NCBI RefSeq assembly: GCF_016405905.1 | Contig: NZ_JAEFCB010000001.1 | Location: 682,001 to 746,000 of the forward strand | DNA from: Variovorax sp. IB41 | GTDB lineage: Bacteria; Pseudomonadota; Gammaproteobacteria; Burkholderiales; Burkholderiaceae_C | Direction of reading: 5' to 3' | DNA length: 64,000 nucleotides | Part shown: piece after piece, positions 19,844 to 29,542 of the stretch | Layout: every line of letters begins with the position of its first letter | Position numbering within the stretch: the stretch's first letter is position 1 | The notes under the pieces: model-generated | Databases searched by the model: none | What the model saw: only the letters and a program-made list of their open reading frames with translations | Told to the model about the DNA's origin: nothing | Translations under genes and position numbers: made by a program

Positions 19844-19872
19844 AGTGTATCGAATTCAAAAAAGACACGCAA
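19844..19872 (-). promoter_or_regulatory. Sigma-70-like promoter for the D,D-peptidase gene
   Basis: On the minus strand TTGCGT (-35) and TACACT (-10) are 17 bases apart, placing the transcription start roughly 25-30 bases before the ATG at 19809. The surrounding sequence is AT-rich compared with the coding regions. Confidence 0.6.
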
Positions 19873-19926
19873 TATCAGTTACTTGCATCCTCTTCTTCAT
19901 TCGAATACCAAGGAACGCCTGAAAAC

Positions 19927-21465
19927 CTAACCTTGCGCTGCAACTCTCTCAGCTTGGCTCTGTAACTTATTGAGAGCACTCAAATAAGCTTTTGCCGAAG
20001 CGACCACGATGTCCGGGTCTGCACCCACACCGTTGACCACCCGCCCTGCGTTTTGTAACCGAACTGTAACTTCACCTTGGCTCTCTGTCGAGCCGCTGAT
20101 CGCATTCACCGAGTAAAGAACCATCTCGGCGCCGCTCTTGACGTGCGACTCGATGGCTTTCAGCGAAGCATCAACCGGGCCATTGCCGTCGGATTCTCCG
20201 GTCACTTCCTTACCCTGGACGGTGAAGACGACTTTCGCCTGGGGGCGCTCGCCGGTTTCGCTGTGCTGGGAGAGAGAGACAAATGCAAACTGTTCGTCAA
20301 CGTTCGAGAGCTCCTCCGCGCTGACGAGCGCGAGGATGTCCTCGTCGAAAATTTCGGACTTGCGGTCGGCCAGCTCCTTGAAGCGCAGGAAGGCGGCGTT
20401 GATGTCGGCCTCGCTGCCCATCGTCACGCCCAGTTCCAGGAGCCGCTGCTTGAACGCGTTGCGGCCGCTGAGCTTGCCCAGCACGATCTTGTTGGCGGCC
20501 CAGCCCACGTCCTCGGCCCGCATGATCTCGTAGGTGTCGCGCGCCTTGAGCACGCCGTCCTGGTGGATGCCCGAGGCGTGCGCGAAGGCGTTGGCGCCCA
20601 CCACGGCCTTGTTGGGCTGCACCACGAAACCGGTGGTCTGGCTCACCATGCGGCTCGCGGCCACGATGTGCTGGGTATCGATGTTCAGGTCGAGCCCGAA
20701 GTAGTCGCGGCGGGTCTTCACGGCCATCACCACTTCCTCGAGCGAGCAATTGCCCGCGCGTTCGCCCAGACCGTTGATCGTGCATTCGACCTGGCGTGCG
20801 CCGCCGATCTTCACGCCGGCCAGCGAATTGGCCACGGCCATGCCCAGGTCGTTGTGGCAGTGCACCGACCAGATCGCTTTGTCGCTGTTGGGAACGCGCT
20901 CGCGCAGCATCTTGATGAAGTTGCCGTAGAGCTCTGGGATGGCGTAGCCGACGGTGTCGGGCACATTGATGGTGGTGGCGCCTTCGGCGATCACGGTTTC
21001 GAGCACGCGGCACAGGAAGTCCGGGTCGCTGCGGTAGCCGTCCTCGGGGCTGAACTCCACGTCGCTCACGAGGTTGCGCGCAAAACGCACGGAGAGCTTC
21101 GCCTGCTCGTACACATCGTCGGGCGACATGCGCAGCTTCTTTTCCATGTGCAGCGGCGACGTCGCGATGAAGGTGTGGATGCGGCCGCGCGCGGCGCCCT
21201 TGAGGGCTTCCGCGGCACGCGAGATGTCGCGGTCGTTGGCGCGCGAGAGGCCGCACACCGTCGAATCCTTGATCGCATTGGCGATCGCCTTGACCGCCTC
21301 GAAGTCGCCGTTCGAACTGGCCGGGAAACCCGCCTCGATGACATCGACCTTCAGCCGCTCGAGCTGCTTGGCGATGCGCATTTTCTCGTCGCGCGTCATG
21401 GAGGCGCCGGGCGATTGCTCGCCGTCGCGCAAGGTGGTGTCGAAAATAATGAGTTGGTCAGCCAT
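19927..21465 (-). CDS. leuA: 2-isopropylmalate synthase (bacterial type 1)
   Basis: The 512-residue enzyme condenses acetyl-CoA with 2-oxoisovalerate in the first step of leucine synthesis. The HMGL-like catalytic domain starts [18 protein letters not shown] and contains [18 protein letters not shown] and [13 protein letters not shown]. The C-terminal regulatory (LeuA dimer) domain, from about 380, mediates leucine feedback. The ATG at 21465 has AAGGAGA seven bases before it. It lies downstream of a second, yeast-type leuA, separated by a dispersed repeat, so the two are probably separately expressed. Confidence 0.96.
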   Translation of the reverse strand: MADQLIIFDTTLRDGEQSPGASMTRDEKMRIAKQLERLKVDVIEAGFPASSNGDFEAVKAIANAIKDSTVCGLSRANDRDISRAAEALKGAARGRIHTFIATSPLHMEKKLRMSPDDVYEQAKLSVRFARNLVSDVEFSPEDGYRSDPDFLCRVLETVIAEGATTINVPDTVGYAIPELYGNFIKMLRERVPNSDKAIWSVHCHNDLGMAVANSLAGVKIGGARQVECTINGLGERAGNCSLEEVVMAVKTRRDYFGLDLNIDTQHIVAASRMVSQTTGFVVQPNKAVVGANAFAHASGIHQDGVLKARDTYEIMRAEDVGWAANKIVLGKLSGRNAFKQRLLELGVTMGSEADINAAFLRFKELADRKSEIFDEDILALVSAEELSNVDEQFAFVSLSQHSETGERPQAKVVFTVQGKEVTGESDGNGPVDASLKAIESHVKSGAEMVLYSVNAISGSTESQGEVTVRLQNAGRVVNGVGADPDIVVASAKAYLSALNKLQSQAERVAAQG

Positions 21466-21512
21466 CGTGAATCTCCTTGTTTTATTCAGCCATCGATCAG
21501 GCCGACGCCGGG

Positions 21513-21583
21513 CCGCTCCCAAGGCGGCCAGCGGCCCCCTCGGGGGGCAGCGACGACACGCAGTGCGGGAGCGTGGGGGTCAT
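21513..21583. repeat. Comamonadaceae-type intergenic repeat
   Basis: This GC-rich stretch between the two leuA genes has self-complementary blocks (CCAAGGCGGCCAGCGG, GCCCCCTCGGGGGGC, CGCAGTGCGGGAGCGTGGGGG). It resembles, more distantly, the repeats at 6064 and 57614 and elements I associate with Variovorax. Copy number cannot be judged here. Confidence 0.55.
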
Positions 21584-21587
21584 GCCT

Positions 21588-23291
21588 TCAGGCGACTTCA
21601 ACCGCCGATTGTGCGCTGTGCGCGCCCCGGCTTCGCGCCCGCTGCACGCCCGAGACGATGGCCTTGAGCGACGCCGTGATCACGTTCGCGTCGATGCCCA
21701 CGCCGAACAGCGTCTGGCTCTCGTCCACGCGCAGTTCGAGATAGGCCACCGACTTCGCATCGGCGCCGGCGCCGATCGCGTGCTGGTGGTAGTCCATCAC
21801 GCGGACGGTGTGGCCAGTGGCCTTGCTCAGTGCTTGCGTGAAGGCGTCGATCGGGCCGTTGCCACGGCCTTCGATGGCGCGGGTTTCACCGTCCCACGGC
21901 AGGTCGCCGCGCAGCACGACAGAGGCGCTGGCGCCCTCGCCTTCTTCCTCGATCACGCGGTGCTGCAGCGACTGCGCGGTCTCGATGCCGTACTCGGTCA
22001 CGAAGATCTGCCAGAGGTCGGCCGCGGTGAGTTCCTTGCCGGCGATGTCCATCACGCGCTGCACGCTCTGCATGAATTCCATCTGCAGGCGGCGCGGCAT
22101 TTCGAGGCCGTATTCGCTCTCGAGCAGGTAGGCCATGCCGCCCTTGCCCGATTGGCTGTTCACGCGGATCACGGCTTCGTAGCTGCGGCCCACGTCCTTC
22201 GGATCGATGGGGAGGTAGGGCATGTCCCAGATGTCACCTTCCTTGCGCGCGGCAAAGGCCTTCTTGATCGCGTCCTGGTGCGAGCCGGAAAACGAGGTGT
22301 AGACGAGGTCGCCGACATAGGGATGGCGCGGATGCACGGCAATCTGGTTGCAGTGCTCGACCGTCGCGCGGATCTCGTCGATGTTCGAGAAATCCAGCTC
22401 GGGCGAAACGCCCTGGGTGTAGAGGTTGAGCGCGACGTTCACGAGGTCGAGATTGCCGGTGCGCTCGCCGTTGCCGAAGAGGCAGCCTTCGATGCGCTCG
22501 GCACCGGCCATCAACGCCAACTCTCCGGCGGCGGTGCCGGTGCCGCGGTCGTTATGGGGATGCACGCACAGCACGATGGCATCGCGACGCGCGAGGTTGC
22601 GGTGCATCCACTCGATCATGTCCGCGAAGATGTTCGGCGTGGAGTGCTCCACCGTCGTGGGCAGGTTGACGATGCACTTGTGCGCGGGCGTCGGCGCCCA
22701 GACTTCGGTGACCGCGTCGACCACGCGCTTGGAGAACACCACGTCGGTGCCCGAGAACATCTCGGGCGAGTACTGGAAGGTCCACTTCGTGGCCGGCTGC
22801 TTGGCGGCGAAGTCGTTGAACATGCGTGCGTGGCTGCTGGCGAGTTCGACGATCTGGTCTTCGTCCATGCCGAGCACCACGCGGCGCATCACCGGGGCGA
22901 CGGCGTTGTAGAGATGGACGATGGCGCGCGGGGCGCCTTGCAGCGATTCGAAGGTGCGGGCGATGAGATGGTCGCGCGCCTGCGTCAGCACCTGGATCGT
23001 CACGTCGTCGGGAATGCGGTCTTCCTCTATGAGCTTGCGCACGAAGTCGAATTCGACCTGCGACGCGGAGGGAAAGCCGACTTCGATTTCCTTGAAGCCG
23101 ATCGCCACGAGGGTCTCGAACATGCGCATCTTGCGGGCGATGTCCATCGGCTCGACCAGGGCCTGGTTGCCATCGCGCAGATCGGTCGACAGCCAGATCG
23201 GGGCCTGGGTCAGCACGGCATCGGGCCAGGTGCGGTCCTTGAGGCCGATCGGTGCGAATGCGCGGTATTTGGCTTGAGGTTGCTTGAGCAT
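21588..23291 (-). CDS. leuA: 2-isopropylmalate synthase (yeast-like type 2)
   Basis: The 567-residue protein belongs to the longer LeuA type also found in yeast and actinobacteria. Distinguishing blocks are [86 protein letters not shown] and [26 protein letters not shown]. The C-terminal domain from about 440 is the leucine-sensing region. A leader peptide with five Leu codons and an intrinsic terminator lie just upstream, so it is probably controlled by transcription attenuation. Having both LeuA types adjacent is redundant for one reaction and suggests different regulation. Confidence 0.95.
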   Translation of the reverse strand: MLKQPQAKYRAFAPIGLKDRTWPDAVLTQAPIWLSTDLRDGNQALVEPMDIARKMRMFETLVAIGFKEIEVGFPSASQVEFDFVRKLIEEDRIPDDVTIQVLTQARDHLIARTFESLQGAPRAIVHLYNAVAPVMRRVVLGMDEDQIVELASSHARMFNDFAAKQPATKWTFQYSPEMFSGTDVVFSKRVVDAVTEVWAPTPAHKCIVNLPTTVEHSTPNIFADMIEWMHRNLARRDAIVLCVHPHNDRGTGTAAGELALMAGAERIEGCLFGNGERTGNLDLVNVALNLYTQGVSPELDFSNIDEIRATVEHCNQIAVHPRHPYVGDLVYTSFSGSHQDAIKKAFAARKEGDIWDMPYLPIDPKDVGRSYEAVIRVNSQSGKGGMAYLLESEYGLEMPRRLQMEFMQSVQRVMDIAGKELTAADLWQIFVTEYGIETAQSLQHRVIEEEGEGASASVVLRGDLPWDGETRAIEGRGNGPIDAFTQALSKATGHTVRVMDYHQHAIGAGADAKSVAYLELRVDESQTLFGVGIDANVITASLKAIVSGVQRARSRGAHSAQSAVEVA

Positions 23292-23331
23292 GTCGATTTC
23301 TCTGTGATGGTTGGTAATCAACCAGCAACCC

Positions 23332-23369
23332 CAAAAACAAACGGCCCGTTGCTGGTGCGAACGGGCCGT
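23332..23369 (-). terminator. Attenuator terminator upstream of yeast-type leuA
   Basis: Read on the minus strand, ACGGCCCGTT and AACGGGCCGT form a perfect 10-bp stem with a 9-base loop, followed by TTGTTTTT. It lies between a Leu-rich leader peptide and the gene. The loop sequence CCAGCAAC could pair with GTTGCTGG downstream of the terminator (about 23322-23329), and the leader's CTGCTGG could pair with the same loop, giving possible alternative structures. Confidence 0.88.
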
Positions 23370-23390
23370 GGTGAGGGATTTGCGCGTGCG

Positions 23391-23447
23391 CTACCGTCTC
23401 CGCCCGTGAGGGAGGGCTAGTAGGGCCAGCAGCGAAATCTTGGTCAT
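23391..23447 (-). CDS. leuL: leuA leader peptide (leucine attenuator)
   Basis: An 18-residue reading frame, MTKISLLALLALPHGRRR, with five Leu codons in the order CTG CTG (GCC) CTA CTA (GCC) CTC. CTA is a rare codon in such GC-rich genomes, so two in a row would make translation very sensitive to charged tRNA-Leu. It ends 22 bases before the terminator hairpin. No Shine-Dalgarno is visible and a possible -10 (TACATT at 23458-23463) would put the transcript start a few bases before the ATG, so it may be translated leaderless. Confidence 0.85.
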   Translation of the reverse strand: MTKISLLALLALPHGRRR

Positions 23448-23476
23448 GAGGGTTGCGAATGTAGCACAAGCGACAT

Positions 23477-24301
23477 TCAGTTATGCAAGCCCCGCTCGTC
23501 CGGCTCTTCGGTCGAGGTGCTGATCACGCTCACCGGCTGGCCCTTGGCCCTGCGCCATGCGTAGACCACGTAGCCGCTCAAACCGTAGGCCACGAAGAGA
23601 CCGAACAGCACGGTCGGCGGATGGATGTTGATGACCGCGATGCCGAGCGCGATGAGCACGATCACGACGAAGGGCACGCTCTTTTTCATCTGCACGTCCT
23701 TGAAGCTGTAGAACGGCGCGTTCGTCACCATCGAGAGACCCGCATAGAGCGTGAATGCGAAGGTGACCCAGGTGATCTGCGTCCACGAGAGATACAGCAC
23801 CTCGCCGCCGCGCTTGCCCCATTCGTTCACCAGCCAGATGAAGCCCGCCACGAGCGCCGCCGCCGCAGGCGACGGCAGCCCCTGGAACCAGCGCTTGTCG
23901 ACCACGCCGGTGTTCACGTTGAAGCGCGCGAGCCGCAGGGCCGCGCAGGCGCAGTACACGAAGGCCGCGATCCAGCCCCAGCGGCCGAGGCCCTTGAGGG
24001 ACCATTCGTAGGCGATGAGCGCCGGCGCCGCGCCGAACGACACCATGTCGGACAGCGAATCCATCTGCTCGCCGAACGCGCTCTGCGTGTTGGTCATGCG
24101 TGCGACGCGCCCGTCCAGGCTGTCGAGGATCATCGCGGCGAACACGCCGAGCGCCGCGAGGTCGAAACGCGCGTTCATGGCCATCACGACCGAGTAGAAG
24201 CCGCCGAACAACGCCGCCAGCGTGAACAGGTTCGGCAGGATGTAGATGCCCTTGCGACGCTTGCGCGGCTGCACATCGTCGGGGAGCGTGTCGTCATGCA
24301 T
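23477..24301 (-). CDS. pssA: CDP-diacylglycerol--serine O-phosphatidyltransferase
   Basis: The 274-residue integral membrane enzyme makes phosphatidylserine, the precursor of phosphatidylethanolamine. The CDP-alcohol phosphotransferase motif is complete: DSLDGRVARMTNTQSAFGEQMDSLSD runs from about residue 60, giving D-G-x2-A-R-x8-G-x3-D-x3-D. About eight hydrophobic segments follow. It lies between ilvC and leuA, a placement seen in many betaproteobacteria. A gap of about 185 bases with a terminator separates it from ilvC. Confidence 0.95.
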   Translation of the reverse strand: MHDDTLPDDVQPRKRRKGIYILPNLFTLAALFGGFYSVVMAMNARFDLAALGVFAAMILDSLDGRVARMTNTQSAFGEQMDSLSDMVSFGAAPALIAYEWSLKGLGRWGWIAAFVYCACAALRLARFNVNTGVVDKRWFQGLPSPAAAALVAGFIWLVNEWGKRGGEVLYLSWTQITWVTFAFTLYAGLSMVTNAPFYSFKDVQMKKSVPFVVIVLIALGIAVINIHPPTVLFGLFVAYGLSGYVVYAWRRAKGQPVSVISTSTEEPDERGLHN

Positions 24302-24305
24302 TGAA

Positions 24306-24366
24306 ATTGCCTCCGTCCCTCATGGGCACTGCGCGAGCAGCTATCCATTCGATAGCATTTTGATCT
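24306..24366. repeat. Dispersed palindromic repeat upstream of pssA
   Basis: The stretch contains GCTATCCATTCGATAGC, an imperfect inverted repeat flanked by GCGCGAGCA and ATTTTGATC. On the minus strand it reads like an element (GATAGCTGCTYGCGC ... CCATNAGGG) I recall as common between genes of Acidovorax, Polaromonas and relatives. Only one copy is in this window. Confidence 0.5.
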
Positions 24367-24410
24367 GTGAGTCGCATGGTTCGCAGTGTAGTTCAGGGGC
24401 GCTTCTCGCC

Positions 24411-24447
24411 CCGACAAACAAAAGGGCCACCGCAACGGGTGGCCCTT
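24411..24447 (-). terminator. Intrinsic terminator after ilvC
   Basis: Read on the minus strand, AAGGGCCACC, loop CGTTG-type and GGTGGCCCTT form a 10-bp stem followed by TTGTTTGT, 37-40 bases after the ilvC stop. It separates ilvC from pssA. Confidence 0.85.
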
Positions 24448-24485
24448 GGGAAAAGAGTGCCGGAGCACCCTTTCTGGCTCGCAGA

Positions 24486-25514
<1,029 letters not shown>

Positions 25515-25528
25515 CTATTTAATCTCGA

Positions 25529-25550
25529 GCACCCCCTCAAGCGGGGGTGC
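25529..25550. other. Strong hairpin between DUF4282 gene and ilvC
   Basis: GCACCCCC, loop TCAAGC and GGGGGTGC form a perfect 8-bp stem 7 bases from the end of the DUF4282 gene and 27 bases before ilvC. There is no T-run after it on the minus strand, so an mRNA-stability or partial attenuation role is as likely as termination. Confidence 0.55.
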
Positions 25551-25556
25551 GTTCAC

Positions 25557-25820
25557 TCACAGTTGGCCGGAGGGATTCCGGTCCTTCATTTGCTGGTTGA
25601 TGGACACGAGGTTGTCGTGAATGCGGAACAGCAGGATCAGCAATTCGCTATAGACGCGAACCATGATCGCGCCGAAAACAAGAATACCGATGGCAGCCAG
25701 GATGCGGCCCTGGAACAACGAGATGACCGTTGCCGCCAGCACGCCCAGCAGTCCGAGGAAGTACAGAATCCGAATGATGATCGGGGTCACCATCTTCTCG
25801 AAACCCAGCAAGTCTTGCAT
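25557..25820 (-). CDS. DUF4282 domain membrane protein
   Basis: An 87-residue protein with two membrane helices (IIIRILYFLGLLGVLAATVISL and ILAAIGILVFGAIMVRVYSELLILLF), the pattern of DUF4282. The second helix runs into the conserved RVYSELLILLFRIHDNL, and the tail is hydrophilic. Function unknown. It sits inside the ilv cluster, 55 bases after ilvN and 54 bases before ilvC. Confidence 0.85.
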   Translation of the reverse strand: MQDLLGFEKMVTPIIIRILYFLGLLGVLAATVISLFQGRILAAIGILVFGAIMVRVYSELLILLFRIHDNLVSINQQMKDRNPSGQL

Positions 25821-25875
25821 TACCTTCTCCTCATGTGTTGATTTAAAACATTGAAACTGAGGGGATCTTCACCCC

Positions 25876-26367
25876 CTACACGCGCAGGATGCGCTCGCCG
25901 CGCCCGATGCCGCTGGCACCGGTGCGGACAGTCTCGAGGATAGCGCTACGGTCGATCGCTTCCAAAAAAGCGTCGTTCTTGCCGTGATCGCCGGTGAGTT
26001 CGATGGTGTAGCTCTTGTCGGTGACGTCGATGATGCGGCCGCGGAAGATCTCGGCCATGCGCATCATTTCTTCGCGCTCCTTGCCCACCGCGCGCACCTT
26101 CACCATCATGAGCTCGCGCTCGGTGTAGGCGCCTTCGGTCAGGTCGACGACCTTCACGACCTCGATCAGGCGGTTCAGGTGCTTGGTGATCTGCTCGATC
26201 ACGTCGTCCGAACCGGTGGTCACGATGGTCATGCGCGAGAGGCTCGCGTCCTCGGTCGGCGCGACGGTCAGCGATTCGATGTTGTAGCCACGGGCCGAGA
26301 ACAGGCCCACCACGCGGGAAAGAGCACCCGGCTCGTTTTCCAGCAGCACTGCAATGATGTGTTTCAT
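25876..26367 (-). CDS. ilvN: Acetolactate synthase small (regulatory) subunit
   Basis: The 163-residue subunit has an N-terminal ACT domain (HIIAVLLENEPGALSRVVGLFSARGYNIESL) that binds valine for feedback inhibition, and a C-terminal domain ending GASGIGRGERILRV. Length fits the IlvH/IlvN type of 160-165 residues. It activates the catalytic subunit encoded 105 bases upstream. Confidence 0.97.
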   Translation of the reverse strand: MKHIIAVLLENEPGALSRVVGLFSARGYNIESLTVAPTEDASLSRMTIVTTGSDDVIEQITKHLNRLIEVVKVVDLTEGAYTERELMMVKVRAVGKEREEMMRMAEIFRGRIIDVTDKSYTIELTGDHGKNDAFLEAIDRSAILETVRTGASGIGRGERILRV

Positions 26368-26472
26368 GTTTGCGTGACTCCTCTTTTCGCCGCCCTCCCC
26401 CGCGCACGGTAATGCGCGGGCTCGGCGGGCAATAGATTCGTCAGTAAAAGAGTTAAGCGAATGCGCCGCAGA

Positions 26473-28257
26473 TCAGAGATCTTCGGAGCCCAACAGCATC
26501 TCGGTGATGCCCATGCCGGCCTTCACCATCGGGAACACGTTCTCGGTGGGGTCGGTGCGGAAGTCCATGAACACCGTGCGGTCCTTGAGCTTGCGCGCCT
26601 CACGCAGCGCGGGCTCCACGTCTTGTGGACGCTCGATCAGCATGCCGACGTGGCCATAGGCCTCGGCGAGCTTCACGAAGTTGGGCAGCGCGTCCATGTA
26701 GCTGTGGCTGTAGCGGCCGGAGTATTCGATCTCCTGCCACTGGCGCACCATGCCCAGGTAACGGTTGTTGAGCGAGCAGATCTTGATCGGCGTGTTGTAT
26801 TGCAGGCAGGTGGACAGTTCCTGGATGCACATCTGCACCGAGCCTTCGCCGGTGATGGTGAACACTTCCGAATCGGGCTTGGCGAGCTTGATGCCCATGG
26901 CGTAGGGAATGCCCACGCCCATGGTGCCCAGGCCGCCCGAATTGATCCAGCGGCGCGGCTCGTCGAAGCGGTAGTACTGCGCGGCCCACATCTGGTGCTG
27001 GCCCACGTCCGACGTGATGTACGCGTCGGCGTCCTTGGTCATGTTCCAGAGGGTCTCGACCACGTACTGGGGCTTGATCACGTCCTTGTTGCCGCGGTCG
27101 TACTTGAGGCAATCGCGCGAGCGCCAGGCCTCGATGGTCTTCCACCAGTCGGCCAACGCGCCGGCATCGGGCTTAGTGGTGCTCTCGCGGATCATCGAGA
27201 TCAGCTCGGTGAGCACGTCCTTCACGTCGCCGACGATCGGGATGTCGACCTTCACGCGCTTGGAGATGCTCGACGGGTCGATGTCGACGTGGATGATCTT
27301 GCGTTCGTTCGTGGCGAAGTGCTTGGGGTTGCCGATCACGCGGTCGTCGAAGCGCGCGCCCACGGCCAGCAGCACATCGCAGTTCTGCATCGCGTTGTTG
27401 GCTTCGATGGTGCCGTGCATGCCCAGCATGCCCAGGAACTTGCGGTCGCTCGCCGGGTAGGCGCCCAGGCCCATCAGCGTGTTGGTGACCGGGTAGCCGA
27501 GCATGTCGACCAGCGTGCGCAGTTCGTTGCAGGCGTTGCCCAAGAGCACGCCGCCGCCGGTGTAGATGTAGGGACGCTTGGCCGCCAGCAGGAGTTGCAG
27601 CGCCTTGCGGATCTGGCCGCCGTGGCCCTTGCGCACCGGGTTGTACGAGCGCATCTCGACCTTGTCGGGATAGCCGGCGTAGGGCGTTTTCTTGAAGGAA
27701 ACGTCCTTGGGCACGTCCACCACCACGGGGCCGGGACGGCCGCTGCGCGCGATGTGGAAGGCCTTCTTCATCGTCATGGCCAGATCCTTGGGATCCTTGA
27801 CGAGGAAGTTGTGCTTGACGATGGGGCGGGTGATGCCGACCGTGTCGCATTCCTGGAAGGCGTCGAGGCCGATGGCAGCGGTGGGTACCTGGCCGGAGAT
27901 GATCACCATCGGAATGGAGTCCATGTACGCCGTGGCGATGCCGGTGACCGCATTGGTCAGGCCGGGGCCCGAGGTGACAAGTGCCACGCCCACTTCGCCG
28001 GTGGCGCGCGCATAGCCGTCGGCTGCGTGCACGGCGGCCTGCTCGTGGCGCACCAGAACGTGCTGGATGGTGTCCTGCTTGTAGAACGCGTCGTAGATGT
28101 ACAGAACCGCGCCGCCGGGGTAGCCCCAGATGTACTGGACGCCTTCGGCCTGCAGTGCCTTGACCAGCACTTCAGCGCCCATGAGTTCTTGCGTGGGGTT
28201 GCCGGCGCCAGAGGACGCGGCTGCTGCGGAGATGATCTCCGCCTTCGAGATTTCCAT
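26473..28257 (-). CDS. ilvB: Acetolactate synthase large (catalytic) subunit
   Basis: The 594-residue thiamine diphosphate enzyme makes acetolactate or acetohydroxybutyrate. The cofactor-activating Glu is in RHEQAAVHAADGYARATG near 75, the FAD-binding domain is central, and the ThDP/Mg motif is GEGSVQMCIQELSTCLQYNTP ... NNRYLG near 450-480. ATG 28257 is preferred to the TTG two codons up because AAAGG lies six bases before it. Upstream bases show no leader peptide with Ile/Val/Leu runs. Confidence 0.97.
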   Translation of the reverse strand: MEISKAEIISAAAASSGAGNPTQELMGAEVLVKALQAEGVQYIWGYPGGAVLYIYDAFYKQDTIQHVLVRHEQAAVHAADGYARATGEVGVALVTSGPGLTNAVTGIATAYMDSIPMVIISGQVPTAAIGLDAFQECDTVGITRPIVKHNFLVKDPKDLAMTMKKAFHIARSGRPGPVVVDVPKDVSFKKTPYAGYPDKVEMRSYNPVRKGHGGQIRKALQLLLAAKRPYIYTGGGVLLGNACNELRTLVDMLGYPVTNTLMGLGAYPASDRKFLGMLGMHGTIEANNAMQNCDVLLAVGARFDDRVIGNPKHFATNERKIIHVDIDPSSISKRVKVDIPIVGDVKDVLTELISMIRESTTKPDAGALADWWKTIEAWRSRDCLKYDRGNKDVIKPQYVVETLWNMTKDADAYITSDVGQHQMWAAQYYRFDEPRRWINSGGLGTMGVGIPYAMGIKLAKPDSEVFTITGEGSVQMCIQELSTCLQYNTPIKICSLNNRYLGMVRQWQEIEYSGRYSHSYMDALPNFVKLAEAYGHVGMLIERPQDVEPALREARKLKDRTVFMDFRTDPTENVFPMVKAGMGITEMLLGSEDL

Positions 28258-28542
28258 GATCAACCTTTGTGTTTTTTCGGGAACGAAAAACCTTGGGTGC
28301 CCCTTGCCAACCCTTGTGAGGTCGCGCCAGGACTTGAGGCCATGGCCATGAGCGGACTGATGTTCCGCCGGACCTTGACCCGTTTGCCTTTTGACTTGCA
28401 GCGCGGATTATGACATTACCGGCCGTTCAGATTCGCTTCAGGTCGTCTGTAAAGGCGCCGGGGCATAATCCGCGGCGGAAAACCATAAGCGTTCGCTAGA
28501 CATCCCTTCCCACGTGGCGCGCCCTTGCGCGCCCCCTCTCGC
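28258..28542. other. Divergent intergenic region ilvB / sigma factor
   Basis: This 285-base gap separates ilvB (minus) and the sigma factor gene (plus) and must hold both promoters. The only structure seen is a small hairpin GTTTTTTCGGGAACGAAAAAC at 28271-28291 close to ilvB. No branched-chain leader peptide or terminator was found. Confidence 0.5.
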
Positions 28543-29109
28543 TTGGCCACTGAACAAGAACTCTCCGATTTCCTGAAAAGCGTCGAACGGCGCGCTTTCA
28601 AGCGCTCGGTCTATCACGTGCGGGACGAAGAAGCTGCGCTCGACATCGTGCAGGACAGCATGATGAAGCTGGCGCAGCACTATGGCGACAAGCCGGCCAA
28701 CGAGTTGCCGATGCTGTTCCAGCGCATCCTGTCGAACTGCACGCTCGACTGGTTCCGCCGCCAGAAGACACGCCGCGCGCTGTTCTCGAATCTCAGCGAC
28801 TTCGAATCGGTCGACGACGACGGCGATTTCGACCTTCTGGAGAACTTCGTCTCGCCAACCGACTCCAGAGAGACGGAAAGCGCCGAAGACACCACCCGCC
28901 GCGCCCAGGTCTTCCACGAGATCGAGGAGCAGATCGCCGCATTGCCGGGCCGTCAACGCGAGGCTTTCCTGATGCGTTACTGGGAGGAAATGGACGTCGC
29001 AGAGACGGCCGCCGCAATGGGCTGCTCCGAGGGCAGCGTCAAAACCCATTGTTCGCGAGCCGTTCACGCTCTGAGCAAGGCGCTCAAGGCCAAGGGAATA
29101 TCGCTATGA
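28543..29109 (+). CDS. RNA polymerase sigma factor, ECF type
   Basis: About 188 residues with region 2 (AFKRSVYHVRDEEAALDIVQDSMMKLAQHY ... RILSNCTLDWFRRQKTRR) and region 4 (LPGRQREAFLMRYWEEMDVAETAAAMGCSEGSVKTHCSRAVHALSKAL). An acidic linker of about 45 residues joins them. No ATG lies near the conserved N-terminus; TTG at 28543 (reading ATEQELSDFLKSV next) is the best start, with TTG 28525 as an alternative. It is coupled by an ATGA overlap to a one-helix protein that may be its anti-sigma factor. Confidence 0.88.
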   Translation: MATEQELSDFLKSVERRAFKRSVYHVRDEEAALDIVQDSMMKLAQHYGDKPANELPMLFQRILSNCTLDWFRRQKTRRALFSNLSDFESVDDDGDFDLLENFVSPTDSRETESAEDTTRRAQVFHEIEEQIAALPGRQREAFLMRYWEEMDVAETAAAMGCSEGSVKTHCSRAVHALSKALKAKGISL

Positions 29110-29528
29110 ACACTAAGGTTCCAACCTCTTCTATCGCCGCCGAAGACCAGTTCGGTCAGCGTCTGGCTGCCCGGCTGTCTGCCGGCCACCAGGAGCTATC
29201 GCACGATATCGGCGAGCGGCTGCGCGTTGCGCGCGCCCAGGCCGTGGCCGCGCGCAAGCAGGCTCCGCAATTGCGGACCGCGCCCGAGGTGGTGCAGTCC
29301 GGCAGCACGCTCACGCTGGGCGGTGGCTGGTGGACCCGCATCGGGTCCGTGGTGCCGCTGATCGCCCTCGTGGCCGGCCTCGTCACCATCAGCGTGATGC
29401 AGGACGACGACCGCGCCAGCGAGCTGGCCGAAGTCGACTCCGCCCTCCTCACCGGCGACCTGCCCCCCGCCGCCTACACCGACCCGGGCTTCGCCCAATT
29501 CCTGAAGGCCGACGGCGCCTCCGACTGA
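29106..29528 (+). CDS. DUF3619 protein, candidate anti-sigma factor
   Basis: A 140-residue protein with a soluble N-terminal region of about 75 residues (FGQRLAARLSAGHQELSHDIGERLRVAR), one membrane helix (IGSVVPLIALVAGLVTISVM) and a short acidic C-terminus ending DPGFAQFLKADGASD. That topology is typical of membrane anti-sigma factors, although there is no zinc-binding HxxxCxxC motif. It overlaps the sigma gene stop. The role is inferred from coupling and topology. Confidence 0.82.
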   Translation: MNTKVPTSSIAAEDQFGQRLAARLSAGHQELSHDIGERLRVARAQAVAARKQAPQLRTAPEVVQSGSTLTLGGGWWTRIGSVVPLIALVAGLVTISVMQDDDRASELAEVDSALLTGDLPPAAYTDPGFAQFLKADGASD

Positions 29529-29542
29529 CCCTTACCGACCGA

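Noticed and set aside
28271..28291. Small hairpin before ilvB as an attenuator
   Set aside because: There is no leader peptide with Ile/Val/Leu codons and no T-run placed for termination.
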